A stretch of DNA of 33,383 nucleotides from positions 1 through 33,383 of the forward strand of contig JAFGQH010000020.1 in the NCBI GenBank assembly GCA_016935815.1. The letters run 5' to 3'. Made by a program: the position numbers and the translations under genes. The DNA comes from Bacilli bacterium (GTDB lineage: Bacteria; Bacillota_I; Bacilli_A; Izemoplasmatales; Hujiaoplasmataceae). Shown here in pieces: positions 1-9,800 of the stretch (the stretch's first letter is position 1; each line of letters opens with the position of its first letter). Under the pieces are notes generated by a model, which saw nothing but the letters and a program-made list of their open reading frames with translations, had not been told where the DNA came from and did not search any database.

Positions 1-482
1 AACGTGCAGAAATTGCTGTACATGAATGTTTCTCCTGGTTTATGGATCAACGGTTGATTGAAGAATTTCTCAAAGATATTGTCATTTGGAGTCAATTCTT
101 TGAAAATGTCTTTTTCTTGTCCTGCAGACATGGTTAGCAAATGACGAATCTTGAGAGATTCATACTCTGGAAGATATTCTTTCACATCGTCTTGGAAATA
201 GAACAAGACATAATCGTCCAAAGCCAGTAATTTCAAGTCATACAGAATTCCTATCGCTACACTGGTAAACGATTTGGAAACCGAATAGACTTCTTCTCTT
301 GTATCTTCATCATATTCATGAGCGGAAGCACGGAAAACGCGAGAGCCGTCTTTCAGCAATAACATCGAATGGATGTTAAGTTTGTCTTCGTCGATCTGGT
401 TGAACAAATCGACCAAAAGTCCTTTGTTGATGTTGGCATCTTTCACAGACGCCTTGTTGAACTCCGTTTTGGGAAAAACCAT
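1..482 (-). CDS. Serine beta-lactamase/penicillin-binding-protein-family hydrolase, 5' part (gene runs off the left edge)
   Basis: Translation from the ATG at 480-482 gives about 160 residues of a class C beta-lactamase-family (Pfam Beta-lactamase) serine hydrolase. Visible landmarks are the SxxK motif as S-V-S-K within YSVSKSFTSVAIG, which holds the nucleophilic Ser and the general-base Lys, followed by the LLTMSAGQ segment typical of the family and a Y-S-N (YxN) motif close to the window edge. There is no signal peptide, so the protein is probably cytoplasmic and more likely an esterase or peptidase-like enzyme than an antibiotic-resistance enzyme. An AGGAGG ribosome binding site lies at 490-495, seven bases before the ATG. 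An extended -10 promoter lies just upstream, so the gene is probably transcribed independently of the M20 operon that ends at 531. The substrate cannot be told from the sequence. The C-terminal half, including any KTG box, is outside the window. Confidence 0.85.
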   Translation of the reverse strand, partial: MVFPKTEFNKASVKDANINKGLLVDLFNQIDEDKLNIHSMLLLKDGSRVFRASAHEYDEDTREEVYSVSKSFTSVAIGILYDLKLLALDDYVLFYFQDDVKEYLPEYESLKIRHLLTMSAGQEKDIFKELTPNDNIFEKFFNQPLIHKPGETFMYSNFCT

Positions 483-509
483 GGAAATACCTCCTGAAAT
501 TGTATGAGA

Positions 510-538
510 ATTATATCATATATTTATGTATTATTTGT
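510..538 (-). promoter_or_regulatory. Extended -10 promoter of the beta-lactamase-family gene
   Basis: On the minus strand TATAAT (510-515) is preceded by TGA, giving an extended -10. The -35 position (533-538, ACAAAT) is a poor match. Transcription would begin about 20 bases before the AGGAGG site. Confidence 0.5.
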
Positions 539-1979
539 GATTGATTATGAATTGTTTGTAAAAATATACCGCTTCTGCCAAAGCTGTTTTTTGAATCGAT
601 TCATCTTTTCCGTGTATCTTCTTCAATTCTTCATTAGTCATCCGTACCGGTGAGAACCGGAACGCTGATTTTGTGATCTCGGAAAAGAATCTTGCATCGG
701 TACCTCCGAGCATGATATACGGTGTGATTTGAACATCCGGATATGCAGCTTTGATCTGACTTGTCAGATATTTGTAAGTCTCTCCTTCGGTATCGGAAAT
801 CGGAGAAGCTTCTCTGCCTTCGACGATTTCGGTTTCGATATCGTATTTATTGGCAATCTTTTGCATCACGTTCAACGAATCGGAAATATTCTGTATTGGA
901 TGGGTGCGTAAATTGCAGAGTACAAATGCTTCGGATGGAATGACATTCGCTGCTTCAGATCCCTGTTGCATAGTGAAGGCGATGGTCGTCGACAGCAGTG
1001 CCCTGCCATACGGGTTGATCTTTGGCAACAACCAGGTGATTAATGGTTTGAATAACCACATATTCCCAAACAGGAAGCGATAGGTTCCATTCATTGAAGG
1101 AGCGGCATTTTCAAACAACTCCTGAACTTCCGGAATCATTTTCGTTTTGAGCGGGAACTTCTTCTCCACATCGTGAATGAATTCAGCAAGTCTTGCAATC
1201 GGTGTATGCTTCGGTGGTGTGGAAGAGTGACCGCCTCTGCTTTTGGCAGTGAACTTCAGATTCAAATAGCCCTTTTCCAGGACTCCGACCAAAGCCAAAG
1301 GACGTTTGACACTTGGTAAAGCTCCACTGACGATGGCTCCGCCTTCGTCCAACACGATATAAGGCTCGATTTTGTTTTTTTGTAGATACTCGACAGCCGC
1401 TTCGGCACCGAAACCACTGATTTCTTCATCTGTCGAACTGGACAAATAAATATCTTGTTCCGGTTTGAACCCTTCTTCCAATAGTTCTTCGACAGCTTGA
1501 TAAAAGGCAAATAGAGTATTTTTGGTATCCAAGGTGCCTCGGCCATAGACTTCATCCTCGGTCACTTTCCCGGAGAACGGTTCATAGGTCCAATCCGCTT
1601 TGGATGCCGGAACGACATCTTGATGCGCCATCAAGACCATCGGCTTATCTGAATTCTTACCGCGCCATTTCAGCAACAAGGATCCCCCTTCGAATTCGGT
1701 TTTTCGAAGGTGGCTGAAGACATTCGGAAACAACGTTTCCATCTCCTTATGCAATTGATGGAACGGGATAATATTATCTTTCTCTCTCGTATAAGAATAG
1801 GTTTTCACCTGAATCATCTTGCTGAAGCGTTTGCCGAGAATATCGGCATACGCTTTGTCCACTGGCAGCGGTTGGCTTGTCGTATTCTTATCTTTGATCA
1901 TCTGAGAATGGACGAATGCAATCAACAATAAAATTACAACAACACCCAAAAATCCCAATAGAATATATACAAAAATCAT
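531..1979 (-). CDS. Membrane-anchored M20 family metallopeptidase (PM20D1/Cps1-like)
   Basis: 482-residue zinc peptidase/amidase of the M20 family. Residues 3-25 form one N-terminal membrane helix, so the catalytic domain is probably tethered to the membrane. Ligands and catalytic residues of the family are recognisable: H119 and D121 in MAHQDVVP, bridging D151 in GRGTLDTKN, the catalytic/ligand pair E185-E186 in TDEEISG, D211 in VLDEGG, and H456 in the IHGKDE element. The length (close to 480) and the large gap between the metal motifs, which houses the dimerisation domain, resemble carboxypeptidase S/PM20D1-type proteins that act on N-acyl amino acids or dipeptides. An AGGAGG site at 1985-1990 precedes the ATG. 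It is the last gene of a three-gene operon, nine bases after the 219-residue membrane protein, which suggests that the two membrane proteins handle its substrate or product. That link is inference. Confidence 0.88.
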   Translation of the reverse strand: MIFVYILLGFLGVVVILLLIAFVHSQMIKDKNTTSQPLPVDKAYADILGKRFSKMIQVKTYSYTREKDNIIPFHQLHKEMETLFPNVFSHLRKTEFEGGSLLLKWRGKNSDKPMVLMAHQDVVPASKADWTYEPFSGKVTEDEVYGRGTLDTKNTLFAFYQAVEELLEEGFKPEQDIYLSSSTDEEISGFGAEAAVEYLQKNKIEPYIVLDEGGAIVSGALPSVKRPLALVGVLEKGYLNLKFTAKSRGGHSSTPPKHTPIARLAEFIHDVEKKFPLKTKMIPEVQELFENAAPSMNGTYRFLFGNMWLFKPLITWLLPKINPYGRALLSTTIAFTMQQGSEAANVIPSEAFVLCNLRTHPIQNISDSLNVMQKIANKYDIETEIVEGREASPISDTEGETYKYLTSQIKAAYPDVQITPYIMLGGTDARFFSEITKSAFRFSPVRMTNEELKKIHGKDESIQKTALAEAVYFYKQFIINHK

Positions 1980-1988
1980 ATGTTCCTC

Positions 1989-2648
1989 CTAAATCCATTT
2001 CTTCTTGAACATGAAGAGTGAAATCAAAACAGTCAGGATAGCCATGACGGGAATCAATATCGTCACATTTCCATTCACAAAGGTCGGCATTGCCAAACTC
2101 AAAGCGATGATGATTACCATCGGTGCGATGACCAGTTTCCAGTTATGGCGGAAATATTTATAACCTAAAGCACCAAACAAAGCGGATATCACCCAGTTGA
2201 ATGCAGGTTGTAAAACAGTAGAATTCAAGATTGGACGTAAAGGGATCAATAAAATCACACCTAAGGTAATAATCAATACGGTGGTAATCGAAGAGAAAGC
2301 AACACTGACCGTTGCGACCACTTCATTCTCAGGAGTATTGATCTTGGTCCCACAGATTTCCGTTGCGTTCATCACACAAGGGACTTTCAAATTGACCAGA
2401 TTCCCGGTAATGAATGCCAGATATGTTGCACTGGTTCCTAAAATCGGCGAATAGGTCATCATTTCAATCAGTCCACCAGGTAAGAAAATGATTGACAACG
2501 TAAACACTCCAGCTCCAAGTCTTGCCCAGTTTGGAGCGATACCTGTCGTAATCCATACCAAGGTCGGCGCTAAAAACATCACGAGGATACCCATGACGAT
2601 GAAGATTCGTCCATAGGTATGCATCTTTTCTCTATAGAGGTCTTGCAT
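1989..2648 (-). CDS. Uncharacterised multi-spanning membrane protein, partner of the DUF5058-like protein
   Basis: 219 residues with about six hydrophobic segments (roughly residues 15-35, 45-65, 105-130, 145-165, 170-190 and 195-215), separated by short polar loops; no signal peptide. I do not recognise a characterised family. A conserved-looking stretch in the middle (MMTYSPILGTSATYLAFI, then NLKVPCVMNA) falls between hydrophobic segments and looks like a re-entrant or substrate-contacting region. Its start ATG (2646-2648) overlaps the TGA stop of the upstream membrane gene by one base (TGATG), so the two are translationally coupled, and an AGGAGG site lies within the end of that gene. The tight coupling implies the two proteins form a complex, and the M20 peptidase follows nine bases later. 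A transporter is the simplest guess, but nothing in the sequence proves transport. Confidence 0.75.
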   Translation of the reverse strand: MQDLYREKMHTYGRIFIVMGILVMFLAPTLVWITTGIAPNWARLGAGVFTLSIIFLPGGLIEMMTYSPILGTSATYLAFITGNLVNLKVPCVMNATEICGTKINTPENEVVATVSVAFSSITTVLIITLGVILLIPLRPILNSTVLQPAFNWVISALFGALGYKYFRHNWKLVIAPMVIIIALSLAMPTFVNGNVTILIPVMAILTVLISLFMFKKKWI

Positions 2649-3436
2649 CAGTAGATTCCTCCTAACCCGAGTAATACGGCAACTGTCATACCGAGAATCA
2701 TCGAGAACGTCAACTGGAAGTTCTCAAGCCATTTGACCTTCTTCTCCTTGACCAGCCAATCAAATCCCATCATCGCCATGAAGCTGACGACAAAGACAAT
2801 CAATGGAACAAACGAATATTGGGTTGTGGAGTTGCCGGTGTAAGCTCCATCGACAATCTCTCTGACGTTGTATCCGAAGATGCGACTGAATGCATCACCA
2901 AAGTATGCGGCGACAAGCCCGATAAAAACCGATTGGAACAACAACGGTCCAAAGGTTCTCCCCTTCTTTTCCGTTGCTTTATCGACAACTGATTTCTGAT
3001 ATTTCTTGAACATGAACAAAGTAAACAAAGCTCCCCAAATGATAGCAATCGTCATCGTGAAAGCAATCGTTACGAAATCCTGGATCGTCATACTTGAAGC
3101 CATGATTCCTTCTGCGGCGTTGTTTACCGCCAAAAGTTCATAATGCAAAGCTCCTAAAACCGACAGACGAATCCATGGAAGTGGAATTCCCAGTAATCCG
3201 GACATCGTAATGACCCCGATGAAGATGCCAATCGAAGGCAGGATCGAAAAACTGACCGAAGAAACGACTGCTTTTCTCACATGTTCTTTCGGCATTCCCA
3301 GTTCTTTCGATCTTTGATACGCTTTGTAAGCGAAAAACAATGACCCTGAAATAATAAAAAGCGTCACAAAAGCGCCTATGGCGTAGAGCCACCACGCTTC
3401 TTTGACGACATTGACATCTGTGATTGCAAGTATCAT
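2648..3436 (-). CDS. DUF5058-like integral membrane protein
   Basis: About 262 residues with six or seven hydrophobic helices. The segment around the third helix (SILPSIGIFIGVITMSGLL, then GIPLPWIRLSVLGA) resembles the conserved core of proteins annotated DUF5058. That assignment is from memory and not from a search. Two in-frame ATGs occur nine bases apart. The one at 3434-3436 sits nine bases after AGAGG, while the one at 3443-3445 directly abuts that site, so I use 3436. A promoter with -10 TACAAT and -35 TTGTGT precedes it. It is first in an operon with the 219-residue membrane protein (one-base overlap) and the M20 peptidase. Function is unknown; co-occurrence with a peptidase suggests uptake or release of peptide-like or N-acylated compounds. 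Confidence 0.75.
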   Translation of the reverse strand: MILAITDVNVVKEAWWLYAIGAFVTLFIISGSLFFAYKAYQRSKELGMPKEHVRKAVVSSVSFSILPSIGIFIGVITMSGLLGIPLPWIRLSVLGALHYELLAVNNAAEGIMASSMTIQDFVTIAFTMTIAIIWGALFTLFMFKKYQKSVVDKATEKKGRTFGPLLFQSVFIGLVAAYFGDAFSRIFGYNVREIVDGAYTGNSTTQYSFVPLIVFVVSFMAMMGFDWLVKEKKVKWLENFQLTFSMILGMTVAVLLGLGGIY

Positions 3437-3459
3437 GATAATCATCCTCTCTGTGTATC

Positions 3460-3488
3460 ATTGTATCGTATTCAAAAAACAAACACAA
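3460..3488 (-). promoter_or_regulatory. Promoter of the DUF5058-M20 operon
   Basis: Minus-strand -35 TTGTGT (3483-3488), 17-base spacer, -10 TACAAT (3460-3465). It lies between the queH terminator and the first gene of the operon. Confidence 0.55.
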
Positions 3489-3497
3489 TAAGACCAT

Positions 3498-3525
3498 AAA
3501 AAATAAGTTAAGAAAACTTAACTTA
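3498..3525 (-). terminator. Intrinsic terminator after queH
   Basis: Stem TAAGTTAAG / CTTAACTTA (3504-3512 with 3517-3525) around a four-base loop, followed on the minus strand by a run of T (A-run 3498-3503 on plus). The stem overlaps the queH stop codon. Confidence 0.75.
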
Positions 3526-4065
3526 CTTTGTTTGCTTTTTATACCGGTCTTCTTCGGAGAAGACACAACCGCAATATTTCTGCATATAAAGTCCTTGTTC
3601 TCTGGCTTCTTTATTTCCTTCCCGAAAATACGGACGCGGATCGATATAATAGAACGGCACGCCAATCTCTTCTGCGATCCTGGTGGCTTCTTGTTTGATC
3701 CGTTCATGTTGTTGATAGGGACTCACGAGCAACGTCGTACTAAAGGCATCGTATCCCAATTCCTTCGCTTTTCGAGCGGTCTGATAAATCCGATCGGTAT
3801 AGCATTTGATGCAGCGCTTGCCAAACTCGAGATCGTCCGCAACCATCTGAACGAAACGCTTTAGTCCATAATCGTCCTCGATGATGGCATCCATATCTAC
3901 GGATTGCGCCAGTTTTTTCAAGGAATCCAGACGACTCTGATATTCCAGATAGGGGTGGATATTGGGATTGTACCAATATGCGGTCACATCGATCTCGTTT
4001 CGGTCGATTGCTTTCAATGTGCCCTTGGTACAAGGACCGCAACAGGTATGTAATAACAGTTTCAT
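3523..4065 (-). CDS. queH: Epoxyqueuosine reductase QueH
   Basis: 180-residue QueH (formerly DUF208), the non-B12 enzyme that reduces epoxyqueuosine to queuosine in the wobble base of tRNAs with GUN anticodons. The family hallmark is visible: C8-C9 within LLLHTCCGPC, a second pair C85 and C88 (RCIKCYTDR), and C165/C167 in YCGCVFSEEDRY, which together hold the iron-sulfur and second metal site. The YNPNIHP and LLVSPYQQHE segments are also typical, and the length is close to that of other QueH proteins. An AGAGGT site precedes the ATG. It lies nine bases downstream of the larger Sel1-repeat gene and is the last gene before a terminator, so it is probably co-transcribed with the Sel1 pair. No other queuosine genes are in the window, so the precursor is likely made elsewhere or salvaged. 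Confidence 0.95.
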   Translation of the reverse strand: MKLLLHTCCGPCTKGTLKAIDRNEIDVTAYWYNPNIHPYLEYQSRLDSLKKLAQSVDMDAIIEDDYGLKRFVQMVADDLEFGKRCIKCYTDRIYQTARKAKELGYDAFSTTLLVSPYQQHERIKQEATRIAEEIGVPFYYIDPRPYFREGNKEAREQGLYMQKYCGCVFSEEDRYKKQTK

Positions 4066-4074
4066 AATTTACCT

Positions 4075-5787
4075 CTATAACATGGCAAGCTTCTCTTTGG
4101 CTTTTGCAAAACCAAGCCCGGAAGCTTTCCCGAAATATTCTTTTGCTTTTTGGATGTCTTTTGGAACCAATGGATGACCTTCATAAAGCAAAAGACCAAA
4201 TTCATACAGCGATTCTCCATCCAACGGACGTTTGCACGCTTCCTTCAGATAATCGATGGCAACTTCAGGTTCATTATCTTTGAGGATTTCATACATTCGA
4301 ACCATCGCCTTGGCATGTAGTTTGCTGGCGGATAGTTCAAAATAATATCTGGAAATCTTCGCGGATTTCTGTAAGAATCTCTCTTCTTGGAACAACTCTC
4401 CAAGCATATACATCGAATACGCCGTATTGACATCGGAAGTATGTGGAGAATTGACATATTCAATCAACAGATCTTTGACTTCGGCATAGATGAGATTGCG
4501 CTTTTTGGGATTCAGTTTCTTCTTGTTTGCGTTCTCATAGAGCATCTGCGCGTATTTGTATTTCGCCCCTTCGTTGCCGGCGTCGATGGCCGCTTTGTAT
4601 TCTATTTCGGAAAGTTTGGAATCGACTGCGGTTCCAATCCCTTTCTCATAGAAAATACCCAACCAATAATGAGCAAGGTGATTGCCTTTTTCTTTCGCTG
4701 TCTGCATATATTGGAAAGCTGTTTTTTGCGTACTGCCGGTTACTTGCGAACGATAATGCAATAATCCAAGATTGATCAGGGCATTGGTTTCGTTGCCTTT
4801 GGCTGCTTCCACATAGTAGTCTTTCGCACGCTGATAATTGGTTTCCACTCCATTGCCCAGACGATACATATCACCTAGCGCATTCATGGAAACACAGTCA
4901 CCTCTTGTCTGTGCGATCTCCAGATTTTCTTTGGCTTTTGTATAGTCAGCAGGAACGCCTTTCCCATAGAGATACGTCAAGCCAAGACCCAAATAGCCTT
5001 TGGTGTGGTCGAGTTCGACCAAGTCTTGGAAATACGAAATCGCTTTGTTGTAATTGACCTTGGTGACTTCACTGCCATCATAATAGGTATAAGCAACCAA
5101 AACCAAAGCGTCTTTATCTTTTGCTTTCGCTAATAATTCCTGATAATAGAATTCCATCTCTTTCAAATAGAGAACGGATTTTTTCTTGAGGTATGGATGA
5201 CTGTTATGATAGAGTTCAATCAATAGATGGATCGCGGATAAATCCCCGTTTTCTGCGGCTTTGTCCAACCAGAAAAAGCCAGCTTCAAAATCTTGTTTGA
5301 TCTGTTTGGCTTCTAAAAGCAATTTTCCGCGATAATACATGCCTTTTGCGACTTTGTTATTGGCGGATTGTTCAAAGTAAGTCATAGCATTGGCTTCGCT
5401 CTTCTTCGTACCGACGCCTTCCCAGTAGAACATACCCAATTGATGATAACTGAGCACATCATTGGCAATGGTCGCTTGTTGCATCATCTTGAAGGCTTTT
5501 TTCTTGTTCTTGCGAAACCCTTGTCCGTCCAAATACATCTGGGACAAGCGAATCATCGCTTTGGTATAACCAAGATCCTTCGCTTTGGAGAGATACTCCG
5601 AAGCTTCTTTGTATTGTTTCTTTTCAATGAAATATCTGCCGACATTGAAATACCCGACCGGATTGTTCAGGTCAGCTGCTTTTTTATAGTACGTGAAGGC
5701 CATCTCGATATTTCGTTCCGGAGAATTCGGATTGAAATATCTGTCGCCTAAATCATTCAGTTGTTTCGGGGTTTGATTGGTTACCAT
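4075..5787 (-). CDS. Sel1-repeat (TPR-like) protein, large
   Basis: 570 residues made almost entirely of Sel1-like helical hairpins of about 36 residues, recognisable by recurring A-x-x-x-L-G-x-x-Y-x-x-G patterns (for example LGLTYLYGKGV, LGDMYRLGNGV, LGLLHYRSQ, LGIFYEKGIGT, FGLLLYEGHP). I see roughly a dozen repeats spread over residues 10-565. There is no signal peptide and no membrane helix, so it is cytoplasmic. Sel1 arrays are protein-binding scaffolds; the partner cannot be inferred. The start ATG (5785-5787) overlaps the TAA stop of the smaller Sel1 gene by one base (TAATG), which means coupled translation and probably equal expression. queH follows nine bases later. The region around residues 190-215 is less repeat-like and rich in aromatic residues, suggesting a break between two superhelical halves. 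Confidence 0.9.
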   Translation of the reverse strand: MVTNQTPKQLNDLGDRYFNPNSPERNIEMAFTYYKKAADLNNPVGYFNVGRYFIEKKQYKEASEYLSKAKDLGYTKAMIRLSQMYLDGQGFRKNKKKAFKMMQQATIANDVLSYHQLGMFYWEGVGTKKSEANAMTYFEQSANNKVAKGMYYRGKLLLEAKQIKQDFEAGFFWLDKAAENGDLSAIHLLIELYHNSHPYLKKKSVLYLKEMEFYYQELLAKAKDKDALVLVAYTYYDGSEVTKVNYNKAISYFQDLVELDHTKGYLGLGLTYLYGKGVPADYTKAKENLEIAQTRGDCVSMNALGDMYRLGNGVETNYQRAKDYYVEAAKGNETNALINLGLLHYRSQVTGSTQKTAFQYMQTAKEKGNHLAHYWLGIFYEKGIGTAVDSKLSEIEYKAAIDAGNEGAKYKYAQMLYENANKKKLNPKKRNLIYAEVKDLLIEYVNSPHTSDVNTAYSMYMLGELFQEERFLQKSAKISRYYFELSASKLHAKAMVRMYEILKDNEPEVAIDYLKEACKRPLDGESLYEFGLLLYEGHPLVPKDIQKAKEYFGKASGLGFAKAKEKLAML

Positions 5788-6728
5788 TAATACCCCCTGA
5801 TCTCGAGCAATGCTTGGTTCGCTGGCTCGTATTGTAGTTTAGCAGCTAGTTCATAGAACATGGCTGCTTTGATATAGGAAGAAGGGATCCCTTCTCCTTC
5901 TTCGTATTTTTTGGCAATCCGCATGAAAAGTTCCGGATTCTTCAAGTCCTTGTATTTCAAAAGGATTTTGAACGCTGCGTCCAAATCCTGTTTGCATCCT
6001 ATTCCTAAGCGATACGCTTCTTCCAAATCGAAGATCGCATTCACATGGTTTTCTTTGGCTGCGATTTCTAGTAATTGCAAAGCCGGTTCATATTCTTGTT
6101 TGTTCCAATGCGACTTGGCAGCTTGGTAGATATCCTGAGTACTGCGGATATCGGTTTTGGATTTGGATCCCAGCAAGCGAAAATAATTCATCGCTTCCAC
6201 ACTTCCTGCGGCTAAAGCTTTGTTCAACCACATATAGGCGTTGTCCAAGGATTTTTTAAGTCCCTTTCCTTCTAAATAGAAAGACCCGATTTTATACATC
6301 GCGTAAGCATTGTTGTATTTGGATAGTTTGACATAGAATTCGATCGCTGTTTTGAGATTCTTTTTCACAACGATTCCGTCTTCATGAAATTTAGCGATTT
6401 TGAGTAAAGCCAGTTGACTCTCGCTCTTCGCGGCGGCTTGATAGAGTTCAAAGGCTTGATTCAGATCTTGATTGGTTCCCCTGCCTTCTTCATAGCAAAC
6501 ACCCAACATATAAATGGCATCGGGATAGAGTCCTTCCCAGGCTTTCTTGAAGTGTTTGAAAACTTGAGAATCGTCCGGGGTAACGGAGTACCCATAGAAA
6601 TACATCAAACCAAGAAAATACGCGGCTTCGGTTTGTGTTCTCGCAAGTTTCTTAAAGACTGGAAATGCGTCTTTGTAATTTTTGACGCTGAAATCTTTGA
6701 TTGCTTTCGCTAAGATGTTGTCTGCCAA
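5787..6728 (-). CDS. Sel1-repeat (TPR-like) protein, small
   Basis: About 313 residues of Sel1-like repeats (AAYFLGLMYFYGYSV, IYMLGVCYEEGRGT, LLKIAKFHEDGIVV, MYKIGSFYLEGKGL and so on), a cytoplasmic scaffold with no signal peptide. The second half (from about residue 165) contains a less regular hairpin followed by three further repeats. For the start, an in-frame GTG at 6735-6737 overlaps the AAGGAG site, whereas TTG at 6726-6728 stands eight bases after it, so I choose the TTG start; a GTG start would add three residues. It is first in a likely operon with the larger Sel1 gene (one-base overlap) and queH. The pair looks like a duplicated and diverged module. The binding partner is unknown. 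Confidence 0.88.
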   Translation of the reverse strand: MADNILAKAIKDFSVKNYKDAFPVFKKLARTQTEAAYFLGLMYFYGYSVTPDDSQVFKHFKKAWEGLYPDAIYMLGVCYEEGRGTNQDLNQAFELYQAAAKSESQLALLKIAKFHEDGIVVKKNLKTAIEFYVKLSKYNNAYAMYKIGSFYLEGKGLKKSLDNAYMWLNKALAAGSVEAMNYFRLLGSKSKTDIRSTQDIYQAAKSHWNKQEYEPALQLLEIAAKENHVNAIFDLEEAYRLGIGCKQDLDAAFKILLKYKDLKNPELFMRIAKKYEEGEGIPSSYIKAAMFYELAAKLQYEPANQALLEIRGY

Positions 6729-6759
6729 ATGGATCACTCCTTCCCTTACAATTAACTCT

Positions 6760-6789
6760 ATTGTAATATAGTATAACAGGTTGATTCAA
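6760..6789 (-). promoter_or_regulatory. Promoter of the Sel1-Sel1-queH operon
   Basis: Minus-strand -35 TTGAAT (6784-6789), 18-base spacer, -10 TACAAT (6760-6765). It sits in the short gap after addA, where I see no clear terminator, so read-through from addAB is also possible. Confidence 0.5.
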
Positions 6790-6804
6790 GTAAATATTCT
6801 TTTT

Positions 6805-9800
6805 TTACAGAATTCGTTTCAAAATCCGGTCGACAAGGGAATAAAGATAACACTCGACTGGTCTTGTCGTTTTGGATGCAATGTAGTCACGATATCCCGT
6901 CAATTGCTTGACATATGCATCTTCTTCGATGTCTTTGGTCTTATAATCAAGAATGATGAATTTGTCCGGATATTCCAGCAGCAAGTCGATGATACCGTGT
7001 TTGAATTCACCATTTCTTTCCTGAATGAATTCAAACTCTTTGTAGGCGTGGATCAATGCATTCAAATCCAAAACTTCGGTTGTAGCCAGATAACGCAAGG
7101 AATCTTGCAAGTGATTCTCTTCAATCGATTTCAAACTCTGTTCAAAATCGGAAAAATCGATTTGTTCCAGTGCTTTGTGCAATTGATTCCCATATTCCAA
7201 TGCTCGTTTGGTCTCGTCCTTGAGTTTCTCTGTCGAGGTTTTTGAATACCTTGAAGTCTGGATCGTTTGTTTTTCAAAATGGAAGTTTTTGAATGTCATC
7301 GGCGTTACATTTTGGACTTCCTCATCCCCTCTTGGATTTTGTTCCACTTTCTCCATTGGATACCTATTGTCATACTCTCTTAAAAGGGTATTCGCCAATA
7401 GGTCCTGATAGCTTGTGTAAGATAAGCGGACCTTGTCAGCCAAATATCCTTGTTCGGATAATTGTTCCTGCTTAGGTTTCAGTTTACTATGGTCTTGGAA
7501 GAGAATCAGATTTTCTTTTGCTCTTGTAAACGCCACATACAGCAAACGGATGCGCTCGGAGATCATCTCTTGTTTGACCTTGTTCAAGTACAAGGAACGT
7601 AGGAATGTAGGATAATACCCTCCATCGACTGCATTGGATATGATTCCGAATTGCTTGTCGAAAATAAAGAAACTGCGGTTTTCTTCCATGTTGAATTTCT
7701 TATTCAATCCCATAATATAGACAATCGGGAACTGCAGTCCTTTGGATTTGTGCATCGTCATCAGTTTGACTGCGTCCACATTGGTTTTGGTTTTGGAGTA
7801 TTCGATGTCCCAATCGGGATTGCTGTCGAGCCATTCCAAGTATGTGATCAAATCATTGAAATCAAATTGCTTGAAGTTGTTCAAGTTCATCGCGAAATAA
7901 TCCAGTTTTTCTTCTTTCTTGCCTGGATTATCCAAGTACTTCAAGGCTTCAAACAGATGCAAACTGCGATAGATTTTCGGTATTAAATCAGCGACTGGCA
8001 AATGATTGGAATCATACGCCAGTCTGCTTGCCTGGTCGAACAGTTCTTTGAAAACTGGGTGATTCTTGAGGTCAAAGAGAGATGCGTTGTTTTGATTCAG
8101 AAGACGGATGATGTCTTCGTCTTGGTATTGAAAGACAAAGGATCTGGCGATCGAGTAAAACGAGGTCTTCCAATGAGTGATGGCGTAATCGCTATCCTTG
8201 ATGCATCGCAAGAACGACAAATAACTTGCCAAGAACAGCATCTCGGGACTGTCGATGAATGGTTCATCGCTATAGAGGTTGACCGGGATATTGTGTTTGC
8301 TCAAGTATTTTGAGATCCGTTCGAAATCGGTTGCTCTGTCGATCAAGATTGCGATATCGGAATATTGCAATGATCGAAATGTTTCGTTTTTGACGTGGAT
8401 CTGATAATTGTTACTGATGCGTTTTTGGATATCATTGACCAAGGCTTCGACTTCAATCAAAGTCCTGTCGGTGTCTGGATTTTCTATTTTTTCTTGCTCG
8501 AGATCATATGAGATGACCTCGATTCCATAGCGTTGCTCTTTGATTTCGTGATTGAAATCCGTCAATCCATAGATCAGACTTTGACCGTCTTGATAGTCGA
8601 TACCACCAATCGTTTCCGACATCGTTTCAAAAAACGATAGATTGATATCTCGAAGGATTTGTTCTCTTGATCGAAAGTTCTCCCGCAGATCGATGGCGGT
8701 TCCACCCTTATGATCACGATACTCCATATAGCGTCTCATGAAGTTCTTAGGATTAGCCCCTCGGAAACCATAGATCGATTGTTTGATGTCACCGACCATG
8801 AAGAGATTGTCGTTGGCAATCAAACCGATGAAATCCTCTTGGAGATCGTTCGTGTCTTGATATTCATCGATCATGATTTCTTTGATCTTCTGTTTGTATT
8901 CATTTGCGATATCTGGATGTGATTTCAGCAAATCGGTCGCCAATTCCATAATATCGGAATAGGTGAATATTTGGCGATTTTTCTTTTCTTGGTCAAACCG
9001 TTTCACAACTTCGGATGCGAGTTTCACCAAAATCATGCTCATCCACTTGGTGGATTTGTGATGGTTGATCACCTCTGCTTTTGTGAACGCTTGAATCGAT
9101 TCCATTAATTTAAAACTATCTTTTAACGGTTCTCTGACCAAATCATAGGCTTCGCCAAGTACTTCCTTATATGCATCGTCGTCTTTCAGACTCGGTTTTC
9201 TTGGCAGGCTCATTGCTTGCAGAGCAATTGCCAATTCATCAAACGAGGTTGCTTGATAGATTGGTCTGGTATTGGTTTCGAGATTGCTTAAGAAAAGAAG
9301 GATCTTTTCGTTGTCACAGGATTCAAGGGTTTGTTTCATGGCTTCATAGCTATGAAGAGAATCCTTCACGAGAGCAAGCAAGAAATCTTCAAATTCATGA
9401 AACCATGAATCTATCAAGTTGTCGCTCCAATACTTGATTTCAAAAGTGTTTTCATACTCCATTGGATTTGGCTCTTTCAAGATCGTATGAGCCAATTCCT
9501 TCACACTATCTCGTAATAAGGAGTCACCCTTTTGAAAGAGCGTCAACACCAGTTGATTGAACTGGTCGTTATTCTCCAAGTAATGTTCTTTGATCACTTC
9601 TTCGATCATTTCTTGTTCGAGATGTTCGAGCATCAGTTTGTCACTGATGGTGATGTCTTTTGGTAGATCCAACAAGTAATGATATTGTTTGACTAGACGT
9701 AGACAAAAGGCGTCAAAGGTCGATATAATCGCTCGGTTGATGCGTTTTTGTTCGGACAGAAGGGTGGGATCCTTTTGAATGGCTTGCAGGATTCTGGATT

